From contig JALHOD010000003.1 of NCBI GenBank assembly GCA_022843165.1, forward strand, positions 124,001-188,000: 64,000 bases of DNA, given 5' to 3'. This DNA is from Pseudorhodoplanes sp. (GTDB lineage: Bacteria > Pseudomonadota > Alphaproteobacteria > Rhizobiales > Xanthobacteraceae). The position numbers and the translations under genes were made by a program. Positions 36,698-47,103 of the stretch are shown piece by piece. The notes below the pieces were generated by a model. That model saw only the letters and a list, made by a program, of their open reading frames with translations. It was not told where the DNA came from and did not search any database. The stretch's first letter is position 1, and each line of letters begins with the position of its first letter.

Positions 36698-37395
36698 TGT
36701 CCGGCTTCGGTTGCCACCAATTTCCAGTTCGGGTCACGCGAGGTTACGTCACGAGCAAAGGTCCAGACGTCCGTGACGTCGGTGACCTTGTCGGGGCTGC
36801 CATCGACGACATTGCCGGATTTGTCCCGGGTCGCCGTAATGAGCTGCGATACAAAGCGCACGGTCACATGCGCCATGCCGCCGCGCAATTCGGCACCGAT
36901 GATGTCGGCATTGTCGAGCGACACGAAACGATTCTCGACGGTTTCGCCTTTGGTTTCGCGGTCGCGAATTGCCGCCTCGAAGCCTTCATACACATCCTTG
37001 GACAGCAACCCCTTGAGGGTCTTGCGGTCACCGGTGGCGAAAGCGTTGACAATCATTTCGTAGGCAGCGCGGGCGCCCATCACGAACTGCTTGCCGTCAA
37101 AGCTCGGATCCTTGGCGACGATCGCATCGAGGCCGGCGGCCACCGGCGTGCCCTCTTCCGCGATACCCTTCCAGCGTTCGGACGGTTCAACCGTTTCCAA
37201 CGGCTTGGGCGCGGTTTCCGCGTTGCGGGTCGGCAAGCTCACGACCTTGTCGCCGGACTGGGCGCGCGCATCGCGCGCGGAATAGGGATCATAAGGCGGC
37301 CGTTCACGGCCGGTCCGCTGACCCAAGACACTGCGGAGACGCAGGAAAATGAAAATCGCCAGCGCCAGGAATATGATGGTGTAAATATCGAACAC
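36694..37395 (-). CDS. timA: Tim44-like domain protein (TimA)
   Basis: A 233-residue protein with an N-terminal membrane helix (about 3-22: DIYTIIFLALAIFIFLRLRS), a charged linker, and a C-terminal Tim44-like domain (about 85-230): KQFVMGARAAYEMIVNAFAT, LLSKDVYEGFEAAIRDRE, and VTDVWTFARDVTSRDPNWKL. Alphaproteobacterial TimA proteins are inner-membrane relatives of mitochondrial Tim44. It begins the timA-mltA-smr operon; secB is divergent on the other side of a 485-base gap. Confidence 0.9.
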   Translation of the reverse strand: MFDIYTIIFLALAIFIFLRLRSVLGQRTGRERPPYDPYSARDARAQSGDKVVSLPTRNAETAPKPLETVEPSERWKGIAEEGTPVAAGLDAIVAKDPSFDGKQFVMGARAAYEMIVNAFATGDRKTLKGLLSKDVYEGFEAAIRDRETKGETVENRFVSLDNADIIGAELRGGMAHVTVRFVSQLITATRDKSGNVVDGSPDKVTDVTDVWTFARDVTSRDPNWKLVATEAGQ

Positions 37396-37880
37396 GTCGC
37401 GCTTGCCTCTAGAGCCGTGGGTGACGAGAACGACGAGCCGCCACGTCGACCTGCCGGGTCATGAAATCGGGTTTCGCCGCCTTTAATCTAAGCACGCGAT
37501 CCGGCTTATCCATAGCTGCAACAGGTCAAAAAGCGCTTGTCGGACACAACATTAGACGATCCGCCCGGTGACGCCAACACAACAAAGGGACCCGGGACCA
37601 GAGCCAAATGTCGCTCAATTGGATAATCCTGCTCGGCATTTAGGGCCTCGTTGTGGCGGAGGTCCTGGCCTACCCCCGCGGTGTCGGGCGGAGCGGTCTT
37701 CCCGGGACCGCCGGTTTTCAGCATTACCGCTTCTCCGGAGGCGAGTGTATGTCGCCCATGCAGCTTCCTGTCCGCTCATGCGGCCTTCATTGTTAACGGC
37801 AGCGATCCTTGTTCGCCCCCCGCAGGCCGTGTTAGCCACACCGCCGAATGCGAGGGGCGCTGACGCCCAGGGAACAATCC
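37396..37880. other. Intergenic region between timA and secB, no gene seen
   Basis: 485 bases between divergent timA and secB. Short open frames on both strands (for example 37506-37724 minus and 37651-37863 plus) have no family resemblance and no good ribosome site. fxsA, which is often near secB and timA in Rhizobiales, is not recognisable. The region should hold both promoters; TTGTCGGACACAACATTAGA at about 37528-37553 is a weak candidate on the plus strand. Confidence 0.5.
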
Positions 37881-38372
37881 ATGGCAAATCCGACCAATGG
37901 CGGCCAACAGGCCGCTCAGCCGGCACCCGGCGCACTTCCCCAGCTCAACGTGCTGGCGCAGTACACCAAGGATTTCTCGTTCGAGAACCCCAACGCACCG
38001 CGTTCGCTGCAGCCCTCGCAACAGCAGCCCGCGATCAATCTGCAGATCAATGTCAACGCCAACCAGCTGGCTGACAACGACATCGAGGTCGAGCTCAAGA
38101 TCGAGGGCAAGGCCGAGGCCGCAGGTTCGGTCCTGTTCGCTTTCGACCTAATCTATGCCGGGGTGTTCCGCATCCAGAACGTTCCGCAGGCCGAGATGCA
38201 CCCGATCATCATGATCGAGTGTCCGCGCATCCTTTTCCCCTTTGCGCGCGAAATTGTCGCAGCTGCGGTGCGTAATGGCGGCTTCCCGCCGCTGATGATC
38301 GATCCGGTGGATTTTGTCGGCCTGTATCGTCAGAAGATGACCGAAGCCCAGGCGCAGACGATCTCGAGCTGA
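37881..38372 (+). CDS. secB: Protein-export chaperone SecB
   Basis: A 163-residue cytosolic chaperone that holds preproteins unfolded for Sec[80 protein letters not shown] and [17 protein letters not shown] are SecB hallmarks. ATG 37881 is chosen over one 11 codons upstream because AGGGAA lies before it and MANPTNGG fits the family. Convergent with dnaQ, 4 bases apart. Confidence 0.97.
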   Translation: MANPTNGGQQAAQPAPGALPQLNVLAQYTKDFSFENPNAPRSLQPSQQQPAINLQINVNANQLADNDIEVELKIEGKAEAAGSVLFAFDLIYAGVFRIQNVPQAEMHPIIMIECPRILFPFAREIVAAAVRNGGFPPLMIDPVDFVGLYRQKMTEAQAQTISS

Positions 38373-38376
38373 CGAC

Positions 38377-39072
38377 TCACTCAACCGTCAGATATTTCCG
38401 CCAGACTGCGGTTTCTCCGAGCGTTGCAACGAAGGCGCGATGCGCAGCGCGGTCCTCATCGGTCATGCGCGGCTGCAAAGGGTCCGGGCGCGGCCGCAAA
38501 ACCGCCTGACGGCTTGCATTCGCAGCTGCGACCGAAACATTGGTCAATCCGAGCAGCGCCTGGCGCGCCCCGATCAGTTCAATATAGACTTCCGCAAGAA
38601 GTTCGGCATCCAGCAGCGCGCCGTGTTTGGTGCGGCGCGAATTGTCAATCCTGTAGCGCGCGCAGAGATCGTCGAGCTTGTTCTGGCCCCCCGGATGCTT
38701 GCGGCGCGCCAGCAGCAAGGTATCGACGATACGCTCGCGGCCGATCAGCTGCCTTTGCAGGCGATTCAACTCCGCATTGATGAAGCCAAGGTCGAAAAAG
38801 GCATTGTGCGCAATCAGGGGTGCGTCGCCGATGAAATCGATGAACTCGTCCGCCACCGCGGCAAAAAGCGGATGGCTCTTCAGGAAATCCGCTGAAAGGC
38901 CATGAACGGCAAAAGCTTCCGACGGCATATCGCGTTCGGGATTGAGATAGCGATGAAAATTATTGCCGGTCGGAATACGATTGAGCAGTTCGATGCAGCC
39001 GATCTCGACCAGACGATGTCCTTGCAGGGGATCAAGGCCGGTGGTTTCGGTGTCGAAGACAATTTCGCGCAT
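38377..39072 (-). CDS. dnaQ: DNA polymerase III epsilon subunit (3'-5' exonuclease)
   Basis: A 231-residue proofreading exonuclease. REIVFDTETTGLDPLQGHRL carries the ExoI DxE motif, HNAFFDLGFINAEL ExoII, and KHGALLDAELLAEVY ExoIII with His-Asp, the DEDDh set. The C-terminal part (about 175-231) is the tail that contacts the alpha subunit. Start 39072 gives MREIVFDTET as in relatives. coaE lies 38 bases upstream on the same strand. Confidence 0.95.
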   Translation of the reverse strand: MREIVFDTETTGLDPLQGHRLVEIGCIELLNRIPTGNNFHRYLNPERDMPSEAFAVHGLSADFLKSHPLFAAVADEFIDFIGDAPLIAHNAFFDLGFINAELNRLQRQLIGRERIVDTLLLARRKHPGGQNKLDDLCARYRIDNSRRTKHGALLDAELLAEVYIELIGARQALLGLTNVSVAAANASRQAVLRPRPDPLQPRMTDEDRAAHRAFVATLGETAVWRKYLTVE

Positions 39073-39110
39073 GATGTTCAAAGACGTTTGCATTTCGGGC
39101 CGGCAGCGAA

Positions 39111-39704
39111 TCAGCTTTTCCTCATCCTAGCAACGTCGGCCAGGATTTGCCTTACCTGCGCCCGCGCATGGTCAAGGCCCTGCCCGCTATCCACGATGAA
39201 GTCGGCGCGGCGGCGTTTCTCTGCGTCGGGCATCTGCTTGGCGAGAAGGACATCCAACTTCTCCGACGTCATCCCCGGCCGTTCCATCACCCGCTGCCGC
39301 TGCACGGATTCCGACGCCGAGACCACCACCACCGCATCGACCCGTTTTTCACCACCGGTTTCATACAGCAGCGGAATGTCAAGCACGGCCACGGCCGCAC
39401 CGCTTGCTTCGGCCTCAGCCAGAAACCTGGATTCGGTCTGACGCACCAGCGGATGGACGATGGCTTCAAGCCGTCTCAACGCATCGGCGTCACCCATCAC
39501 GCTCCGGCTGAGTTTTTCGCGATCGACTTTGCCGGCATGCGTCGTGCCCGGAAAAGCCGCTTCGATCAGGGAAACCGCCTCGCCTTCATAAAGCCTGTGC
39601 ACGGCGGCGTCGGCATCATGCACCGGCACACCCTCCTCCGCGAACAGCCGCGCTGTAGTGGTTTTCCCCATGCCGATTGATCCGGTCAGGCCGAGAATGA
39701 ACAT
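39111..39704 (-). CDS. coaE: Dephospho-CoA kinase
   Basis: A 197-residue kinase for the last step of coenzyme A synthesis. Walker A is [53 protein letters not shown] and [20 protein letters not shown] follow the family. It sits between maf and dnaQ on the minus strand, with 6 bases to maf, an order common in alphaproteobacteria next to the origin. Confidence 0.96.
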   Translation of the reverse strand: MFILGLTGSIGMGKTTTARLFAEEGVPVHDADAAVHRLYEGEAVSLIEAAFPGTTHAGKVDREKLSRSVMGDADALRRLEAIVHPLVRQTESRFLAEAEASGAAVAVLDIPLLYETGGEKRVDAVVVVSASESVQRQRVMERPGMTSEKLDVLLAKQMPDAEKRRRADFIVDSGQGLDHARAQVRQILADVARMRKS

Positions 39705-39710
39705 GATTGT

Positions 39711-40322
39711 CTATCCGGCCAAAAACCCTTCGCACCGCAAGGCCTCGAGCAAGGGCAGCAGCGGCATACCGAGAATAGTAAAATGATCGCCCTCGACGCG
39801 CTGAAACAAATGGATACCTGTTCGTTCGAGCTGATAGCCACCAACGCTTTCGGTCACGGTATCGCCGGCCGCCTCGAGGTAAATTTCCAGGAACGCGTCG
39901 GAGAGCTCCCGCATGGTGAGCCGCGCCGCGTCTTCATGCGAAAACAGAAGCTGATCGTCGCGCATCAGCGCGACGGCCGAGTGCAGCATATGGGTCTGGC
40001 CGCGCAAAGCGAGCAGCTGAATGCGTGCGTCGTCCATATTGGCAGGCTTGCTGAAGCGCTGCAGTCCCAGTACAAGCGTCTGGTCGGCACCGATCACCAA
40101 CCGGCCGGGCATGCGCGCAGCAACGGCCTTTGCTTTTTCGCGCGCGAGATGCAGCGCGGCATTACCGGCTTTCGGATTGTCCCCCAGCATCTTCTCGGCC
40201 GCACGTTCGTCGATATCCGAGGTCACGGCCTCGACCGGAATTCCGGCCGCAACCAGCATCTGCCGGCGCGCCAGACTCTTCGACGCCAGGACGAGCGGAC
40301 TGGGCGCACGCCAGAGCGGCAT
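39711..40322 (-). CDS. maf: Maf/YceF-like nucleotide pyrophosphatase
   Basis: A 203-residue Maf-family protein: LVLASKSLARRQMLVAAGIP, RLVIGADQTLVLG, ALRGQTHMLHSAVAL, and GYQLERTGIHLFQRVEGDHF then TILGMPLLPLLEAL. Members hydrolyse noncanonical or modified nucleoside triphosphates. The ATG at 40322 overlaps the TGA of the ppsR-like gene by one base, so the two are coupled. Which Maf subtype (7-methyl-GTP or dTTP/UTP) cannot be read securely. Confidence 0.92.
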   Translation of the reverse strand: MPLWRAPSPLVLASKSLARRQMLVAAGIPVEAVTSDIDERAAEKMLGDNPKAGNAALHLAREKAKAVAARMPGRLVIGADQTLVLGLQRFSKPANMDDARIQLLALRGQTHMLHSAVALMRDDQLLFSHEDAARLTMRELSDAFLEIYLEAAGDTVTESVGGYQLERTGIHLFQRVEGDHFTILGMPLLPLLEALRCEGFLAG

Positions 40323-41161
40323 CAGGCGACCGGCTGCCGCCGGCGCTCCGACAGCAATTGCAGAACCGCCGCCGCGGTTTCTTCGATCGAGCGGCGGGTG
40401 ACGTCGATCGACGGCCAGCCGTGCTTGGCGCACAATTTGCGGGAATAGGTCACTTCTTCCGCCACCGATTGTCTGTCGATATATTGATCGTCATCGCGAT
40501 GGGCGTTTAGCCCCAAAAGCCGGTTCTGGCGAATCTGCACGATACGCTCCGGACTGGCGTAAAGTCCGATGACCAAGGGCTTGGTCAATGTCTCGACTTT
40601 CGGCGGCAACGGCACCCTTGGCACGAGCGGCACGTTCGCGGTCTTCACGCCGCGATTGGCCAGGTAGATCGATGTCGGCGTCTTGGACGTGCGCGACACA
40701 CCGACCAGAACCACGTCTGCGTTTTCCAGATCGTCGGTGTGCTGGCCGTCGTCATGCAGCATTGTATAATTCAGCGCGTCGATCCGCTTGAAATATTCCG
40801 CATTCAGCGTGTGCTGGGCACCCACTCGATGGGTGGACGCCGCCCCCAGATAGGACTGGAACACCCTCAACACCGGGCCGAGGATGGAACGGCAGGGGAT
40901 GCTCAATTCGCTGCATTTCCCCTCCAGTCGCTCAATCAGAACATCGTCCAGCAACGTATAGAGGACGATCCCCGGCGCTTCCTCGATTTCAGCCAATACC
41001 CGATCGAGCTGTTTCTGGGTCCGGACCAACGGATAGACATGTTCGATCGGAGAAACCGTCGAATATTGAGCGGCTGCGGCATGCGCAACCGTGGTCAGTG
41101 TTTCCCCGGTCGAATCCGAGATCAGATGCAGATGGAAATAACTCGGGCCCGGTTGGGACAT
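40322..41161 (-). CDS. ppsR: Pyruvate,phosphate dikinase / PEP synthase regulatory protein (DUF299)
   Basis: A 279-residue bifunctional kinase/phosphorylase-type regulator: [40 protein letters not shown] (P-loop-like), [20 protein letters not shown] and [20 protein letters not shown] with [18 protein letters not shown]. The family controls PPDK or PpsA by phosphorylation. It begins immediately left of the origin region and points away from it, the position of the RP001 gene in Caulobacter. Symbol is by homology class only. Confidence 0.92.
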   Translation of the reverse strand: MSQPGPSYFHLHLISDSTGETLTTVAHAAAAQYSTVSPIEHVYPLVRTQKQLDRVLAEIEEAPGIVLYTLLDDVLIERLEGKCSELSIPCRSILGPVLRVFQSYLGAASTHRVGAQHTLNAEYFKRIDALNYTMLHDDGQHTDDLENADVVLVGVSRTSKTPTSIYLANRGVKTANVPLVPRVPLPPKVETLTKPLVIGLYASPERIVQIRQNRLLGLNAHRDDDQYIDRQSVAEEVTYSRKLCAKHGWPSIDVTRRSIEETAAAVLQLLSERRRQPVA

Positions 41162-41526
41162 GGCCTATTCACAGTATGGATTGTGGACACCTGGGGAGGA
41201 GGCCATGGCTTTCGGTCCGGTGCAAGCATTCCTCGCTCCCACGGCCATCAATCGTCCACATGGAGACCTGCCGGGACAATAAAAACCGGACCAGATAGAA
41301 AACTGGGGCGGACACATTCTACGCAGAATAACATGTGGGGAGAAAATCCAAACTTGCCTGCAGAACGGCCTGAAATAACCACGGCGGCAAATATGTCAGA
41401 GACTGATAAGATCGGGGATATGTGTATAAACCCGACGGTCTTTGTGGACGCAAATGTGTGAGTCCAATCAACGGTCAAACAGACACTACAACCTTTAAGA
41501 ATCTAGATGGGATTTGAAGGACACCC
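41162..41526. other. oriC: Probable chromosome replication origin (oriC)
   Basis: 365 bases between the ppsR-like gene and hemE, the same neighbours as the Caulobacter crescentus origin. DnaA-box matches to TTATNCACA: perfect TGTGTATAA (reverse) at 41421-41429; CTATTCACA 41165-41173 (8 of 9); TGTGGACAC 41182-41190 and TCGTCCACA 41252-41260 (7 of 9); weaker TGTGGACGC 41443-41451. GANTC (CcrM) sites lie at 41460-41464 and 41499-41503. The sequence has more A/T runs than the flanks (41279-41345, 41400-41430). Gene direction changes here: left genes mostly run left, right genes mostly run right. No full CtrA site (TTAA-N7-TTAA) was seen. The hemE promoter must also be here. Confidence 0.82.
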
Positions 41527-42567
41527 GTGGCCAATACCGCTGTGAAAAAAACTCTCCTCGATGTGCTGCACGGCAACCGGCAATCAGTTCCTCCAATCTG
41601 GATGATGCGCCAGGCGGGTCGTTATCTTCCTGAATACCGTGCCGTTCGAGAGAAGGCGGGCGGTTTTCTGGATCTATGTTTTTCGCCGGAACTGGCTGCG
41701 GAAGTAACGCTGCAGCCGATCAAAAGGTTCGGATTCGATGCAGCGATTCTGTTTTCTGACATCCTCGTCATTCCTCATGCGTTGGGATGCAAGGTGTCGT
41801 TTGTGGCAGGTGAAGGTCCCAGGCTCGATCCGCTCTCCGATCCCAAACTGGTTGGTTCCATGAAACGTGACGTGGACCATGCGGTACTTGAGCCGGTCTA
41901 TGAAACGATCAGGCGGGTGAAACAGGCCTTGCCGCCGGCGGTGACGTTTCTCGGCTTCTGTGGGGCGCCCTGGACGGTTGCGACCTATATGATCGCGGGG
42001 GAAGGTACGGCAGATCAGGCGCCGGCAAGATTGTTCGCCTATCGGCATCCCGAAGCTTTTGCACAGATGATTGACAATCTTGTGGAAGCGTCCGCTGCCT
42101 ATCTGGTGCGTCAGCTTCGCGCAGGCGTGGATGCCGTGCAGATTTTCGACACATGGGCCGGGATCCTTCCTCCCGAACAATTCGCGCGCTGGTCGATCGC
42201 GCCGACCGCAAGAATCGTAGCGGCGGTGCGGACGGAAATTCCGGACGCCAGAATCATCGGTTTTCCACGTGGCGCCGGATCCTCGCTTGAGCGCTATGTC
42301 AGCGAACTGCCCCTGAATGCGGTCGGGCTGGACTGGATGATCGACCGGAAATTTGCGAGGGAGAGAATTCAGAGACGCGTTGCCGTGCAGGGAAATCTCG
42401 ACCCGCTGGTTCTGATCGCAGGCGGCGATGCGCTGGATGCGGGTGTCGACGCTGTTCTTGAGGCTTTTTCTGACGGACCATTTATCTTCAACCTGGGGCA
42501 TGGCATCACCCCCGAAACTCCGATCGCGAATGTGGAACGCATGATCAGACGTGTCCGGGGCGGATGA
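41527..42567 (+). CDS. hemE: Uroporphyrinogen decarboxylase
   Basis: A 346-residue cytosolic enzyme of haem synthesis. [20 protein letters not shown] is the signature with the catalytic Arg; [20 protein letters not shown] with the key Asp, [31 protein letters not shown] and [12 protein letters not shown] follow. The start is GTG 41527 with GAAGGA 7 bases upstream. The gene reads out of the origin region. hemJ starts 1 base after its stop codon. Confidence 0.97.
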   Translation: MANTAVKKTLLDVLHGNRQSVPPIWMMRQAGRYLPEYRAVREKAGGFLDLCFSPELAAEVTLQPIKRFGFDAAILFSDILVIPHALGCKVSFVAGEGPRLDPLSDPKLVGSMKRDVDHAVLEPVYETIRRVKQALPPAVTFLGFCGAPWTVATYMIAGEGTADQAPARLFAYRHPEAFAQMIDNLVEASAAYLVRQLRAGVDAVQIFDTWAGILPPEQFARWSIAPTARIVAAVRTEIPDARIIGFPRGAGSSLERYVSELPLNAVGLDWMIDRKFARERIQRRVAVQGNLDPLVLIAGGDALDAGVDAVLEAFSDGPFIFNLGHGITPETPIANVERMIRRVRGG

Positions 42568-42568
42568 G

Positions 42569-42991
42569 ATGTACGACTGGCTGAAGGCATTTCACATCAT
42601 CGCCGTCATCGCCTGGATGGCGGGTATGCTCTATCTGCCACGTTTGTTCGTCTATCATTGCGACGCCGAACCGGGTTCCAGGCAATCCGAGACCTTCAAG
42701 GTGATGGAACGCCGGCTCCTGAAAGCCATCATCAATCCGGCCATGATCGCGACCTGGATCTTGGGTTTATGGTTGGCTTGGGAGGGTGGATGGTTCAGGG
42801 CTGGCTGGCTGCATGGCAAGCTCGCACTCGTCCTTGCGCTGTCGGCGCTGCACGGGTGGCTGGTGCGCTGTATGAAAGACTTTGCCGCCGACAAGAACCG
42901 GCGCACGCAGAAATTCTATCGAATCATCAATGAGGTACCCGCCGTCTTGATGGTCCTGGTTGTGATTCTGGTGGTCGTGAAACCGTTCTGA
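42569..42991 (+). CDS. hemJ: HemJ-type protoporphyrinogen IX oxidase
   Basis: A 140-residue inner-membrane protein with four helices: MYDWLKAFHIIAVIAWMAGM then LYLPRLFVYHCDAEPGS, IINPAMIATWILGLWLAW, LHGKLALVLALSALHGWLVR and RIINEVPAVLMVLVVILVVV. The His of AFHIIAVIAWMAG and the conserved Arg/His of the YLPRLFVYH segment match the HemJ family, which oxidises protoporphyrinogen IX. ATG 42569 follows the hemE TGA by one base, so the two haem genes are co-translated. Confidence 0.92.
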   Translation: MYDWLKAFHIIAVIAWMAGMLYLPRLFVYHCDAEPGSRQSETFKVMERRLLKAIINPAMIATWILGLWLAWEGGWFRAGWLHGKLALVLALSALHGWLVRCMKDFAADKNRRTQKFYRIINEVPAVLMVLVVILVVVKPF

Positions 42992-43245
42992 ATTTGCGTC
43001 GTCTGGCGGGGTTCAGTGCGTCCCCTCTTGCGGAATCGCAAGTTCCTCAGTATGTTACGTGTATCCCCCCGAACGCAGGCGGATGCAGTTTCACGCGGTC
43101 CCGCGTATCCGGATCACGTAAGCATCGGGCCGGGGGAGGACTGTTCTCCACAGCCACAAGACCTGCAATTCCCTTCCTTCTCTGATCCGCTGCCGCCCCC
43201 TTTTTCACATAGCGCCACCGGACTTTTCCAACAGGACTACCCCCT

Positions 43246-44511
<1,266 letters not shown>

Positions 44512-44539
44512 ACCCCGTCTTGGGGCTGTTTTGGAAAGG

Positions 44540-44568
44540 GGGCGGAGGGGAACCTCCGGCCCTTTTTT
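44540..44568 (+). terminator. Intrinsic terminator after rho
   Basis: GGGCGGAGG, loop GGAA, CCTCCGGCCC with one bulged base, followed by TTTTTT. It begins 29 bases after the rho stop. Confidence 0.85.
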
Positions 44569-44739
44569 GTTTCACATCGAGCAGAGGTATTTCGCGCCCA
44601 AAATTGCGCCGGGGTGCCAAAAATTCATGCGTTCGGAAAGACTTATCGGAAACGCTTTGGAAACGTAGACCGTGCGATTCAACCCAATCGGGGCTCAAGT
44701 CCGGCAACGGTGCCGCGGCGGTCTTCATTGCGCGCGAAG

Positions 44740-47085
44740 ATGAAACTGAAATTCCGAAGACCGGCGCTCTGGATCACGATTCCCGCGGTTGCGATCGCCA
44801 CGACTGCCGCGGTTGTCAGCGCGGAGGCCGGTCTTCGCCTGGGTCTGCTGATTGCATTTGGCGGGTCACTGGCGCTGGGTTGGTTCGTCGAATACCGGCT
44901 GGCCGGGATTGTCGCGAGTCTGGTGCGGATCGCCCGCGGCGACCGGTACGCCAATCTGCCGCCGGCGATCGGCGACGGCACCATGCAGCGTTTTGGCGAT
45001 GCTGCGGAAGCCATGCGGTCCGCCCTGGTCGATGCCGATGCTATCATGGTCGATCGCGATCGCCGGGTCACGGAATCAAAATTGCGCCATGCCGGCCGGG
45101 TATTCATCACCAAGCGTTTTCAGGGCGCGATCGGAGACGTGGTAACCGCATTCACGGAGGCGGACGAGCGGATCCGGATCACGGCGGCCGACCTGGCCAC
45201 GCGCAATCATGACATGTCGATGCGGGTCTCAAGCGCGGCGCAATCCGCCGGAGCGGCCGCCGAGAATGCCGCGCATGTGGCCGCCGCCGCCCATGACGTG
45301 CGCGGGATCGTGCTGCAATCGGGCCATCATATTGCCGCTGCGCGGGAAGCTACCGAACGCACAGTGGTGGAGCTTCGGCACGCCGACGAGACCGTGCGCA
45401 GCCTCTCGGCGGCAGCGCAACGGATCGACGTCGTCATCAAGCTGATTCAGAGCATTGCCGGCCAGACCTCGTTGCTGGCTCTGAATGCGACCATCGAGGC
45501 GGCGCGCGCCGGGGAATCCGGACGCGGATTCGCGGTGGTGGCGAGTGAGGTCAAGGAATTGGCCAAGCAGACGGCGCAGGCCACGGGTGAAATCCGTACC
45601 CAGATTCTCGGGATCCAGACTGCCGTGCATGAAACGGCGGAGGCCATTGCCGCGGTGTCCTTGCGTGTGAATGCGACTAGCGATGTCAATCGCGATCTCA
45701 ATGCGATGCTGGAACGGCAGATCTCCGAACTTGACCATATCGGGGACGAAGCCAGCAATGTTGCGACCACGGTGAGCCAGGCGATCCCCGATATCCAGAG
45801 CGCGATCGCGGAAGTGGCGCATGCCGGCGAAGCTGTGCTGGGCACGGCAGACGAACTTGCCAGCCGCTCGCAGTCTCTGGTGATTTCAGTGAAGCGTTAC
45901 TTCACCGATCTCGACCACGACGCCATCAAGATCGGCATTCTGCATTCCCTCTCGGGGACGCTGACGGCGAGCGAGCGCCCGCTGCAGCAGGTGCTGGTGA
46001 TGCTGATCGAGCAGCTCAACAATGCCGGCGGATTGCTGGGACGGCCGATCGAGGCCGTCATTCTCAACCCGTGCTCGCATCCGGAAACCTATGCCGAACT
46101 GGCGCTGACCATGCTGAAGCAACACAATGTGGCGGCGATCTTCGGATGCTGGACATCGGCGTCACGCAAGCATGTCGTGCCCGTGATGGAGCGCGAGAAC
46201 GGATTGCTGTTCTATCCCAGCCAGTATGAGGGCGAGGAGCAATCCGCCAACGTTTATTACATGGGCGCCACGCCGAACCAGCAGGCGCTGCCGGCCATCG
46301 ATTATCTGCTCGATCAGGGCCGCCGCCGGTTTTTTCTGGTCGGCACCGACTACGTCTATCCGCACACGACCAATGCCGTGATCAAGGGTTATCTGGCCTC
46401 GCAGGGCGTGGCGGCTGACGCGGTTGCGGAATTCTACGCGCCCTTCGGCGAAAAGATCTGGCGCGAAACCATCGAGAAGATGCGCCGCTTCGGCGGGCAC
46501 GGCGATGCCGCCGTGATCGCAACTATCAGCGGCGATTCGAATGTGCATTTCTTCCGCGAATTCGCGCGCCAGGGCATTGGCGCCGACGAATTGCCGGTGA
46601 TGACCCTGTCCATTGGCGAGGCGGAATTGCCCGCCCTCGCTCGGGCGAAGATGGAAGGGCATCTGGCGGCCTGGAGTTATTTCGGCGCCATCGACAGCGC
46701 GGTGAACCGTGACTTTGTCTCGCAATGGCGTGAATTCAGCGGCCATCCTGAGGCCATGACCAACGATCCGATGGAAGCGACCTGGATCGGGTTCAGGCTG
46801 TGGGCTGAGGCGGTGGCGAAAGCTGGCAGCACGGACATCGGCGCCGTGCGTAACGCACTTGACGGGATGCAAGTCGCGGCGCCGAGCGGCTTCACGGTGC
46901 GGATGGACGAGACCAACCATCACCTGCACAAGCCGGCTTTCATCGGCCGCATTACCGTGGCAGGCCGCATCATGCCGGTCTGGAGCAGCGGCGGACTTGT
47001 GCCGCCCGAGCCATGGAGCGCGTGGCTGGGCAAGCCGCGCAGCGATCGGGTGGCCCAGGGAAAGATCCGGGTTAGGGCGTCGTAG
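44740..47085 (+). CDS. Chemoreceptor fused to a UrtA-like urea/amide-binding domain
   Basis: One 781-residue open frame. Two closely spaced membrane helices (about 8-27 and 31-52, joined by about 4 residues, so almost no periplasmic part), a HAMP-like segment (53-105), a coiled-coil MCP signalling domain (about 140-385) with the tip [20 protein letters not shown] then [11 protein letters not shown] near residue 250-275, and a C-terminal periplasmic-binding-protein fold (about 395-755) of the urea/short-amide class: [80 protein letters not shown], and [14 protein letters not shown]. With both helices at the N terminus the binding domain should be cytoplasmic. ATG 44740 is chosen; 44614 is in frame. 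Confidence 0.88.
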   Translation: MKLKFRRPALWITIPAVAIATTAAVVSAEAGLRLGLLIAFGGSLALGWFVEYRLAGIVASLVRIARGDRYANLPPAIGDGTMQRFGDAAEAMRSALVDADAIMVDRDRRVTESKLRHAGRVFITKRFQGAIGDVVTAFTEADERIRITAADLATRNHDMSMRVSSAAQSAGAAAENAAHVAAAAHDVRGIVLQSGHHIAAAREATERTVVELRHADETVRSLSAAAQRIDVVIKLIQSIAGQTSLLALNATIEAARAGESGRGFAVVASEVKELAKQTAQATGEIRTQILGIQTAVHETAEAIAAVSLRVNATSDVNRDLNAMLERQISELDHIGDEASNVATTVSQAIPDIQSAIAEVAHAGEAVLGTADELASRSQSLVISVKRYFTDLDHDAIKIGILHSLSGTLTASERPLQQVLVMLIEQLNNAGGLLGRPIEAVILNPCSHPETYAELALTMLKQHNVAAIFGCWTSASRKHVVPVMERENGLLFYPSQYEGEEQSANVYYMGATPNQQALPAIDYLLDQGRRRFFLVGTDYVYPHTTNAVIKGYLASQGVAADAVAEFYAPFGEKIWRETIEKMRRFGGHGDAAVIATISGDSNVHFFREFARQGIGADELPVMTLSIGEAELPALARAKMEGHLAAWSYFGAIDSAVNRDFVSQWREFSGHPEAMTNDPMEATWIGFRLWAEAVAKAGSTDIGAVRNALDGMQVAAPSGFTVRMDETNHHLHKPAFIGRITVAGRIMPVWSSGGLVPPEPWSAWLGKPRSDRVAQGKIRVRAS

Positions 47086-47103
47086 GCCCTTGGCCAACGA
47101 CCC

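Noticed and set aside
37506-37724. 72-codon minus-strand frame near secB as a candidate fxsA
   Set aside because: It has no membrane helices or FxsA features and no ribosome site; composition fits a chance frame.
44568-44577. Possible parS near the rho terminator (TGTTTCACAT)
   Set aside because: Only the left half matches; it continues CGAGCA rather than GAAACA.
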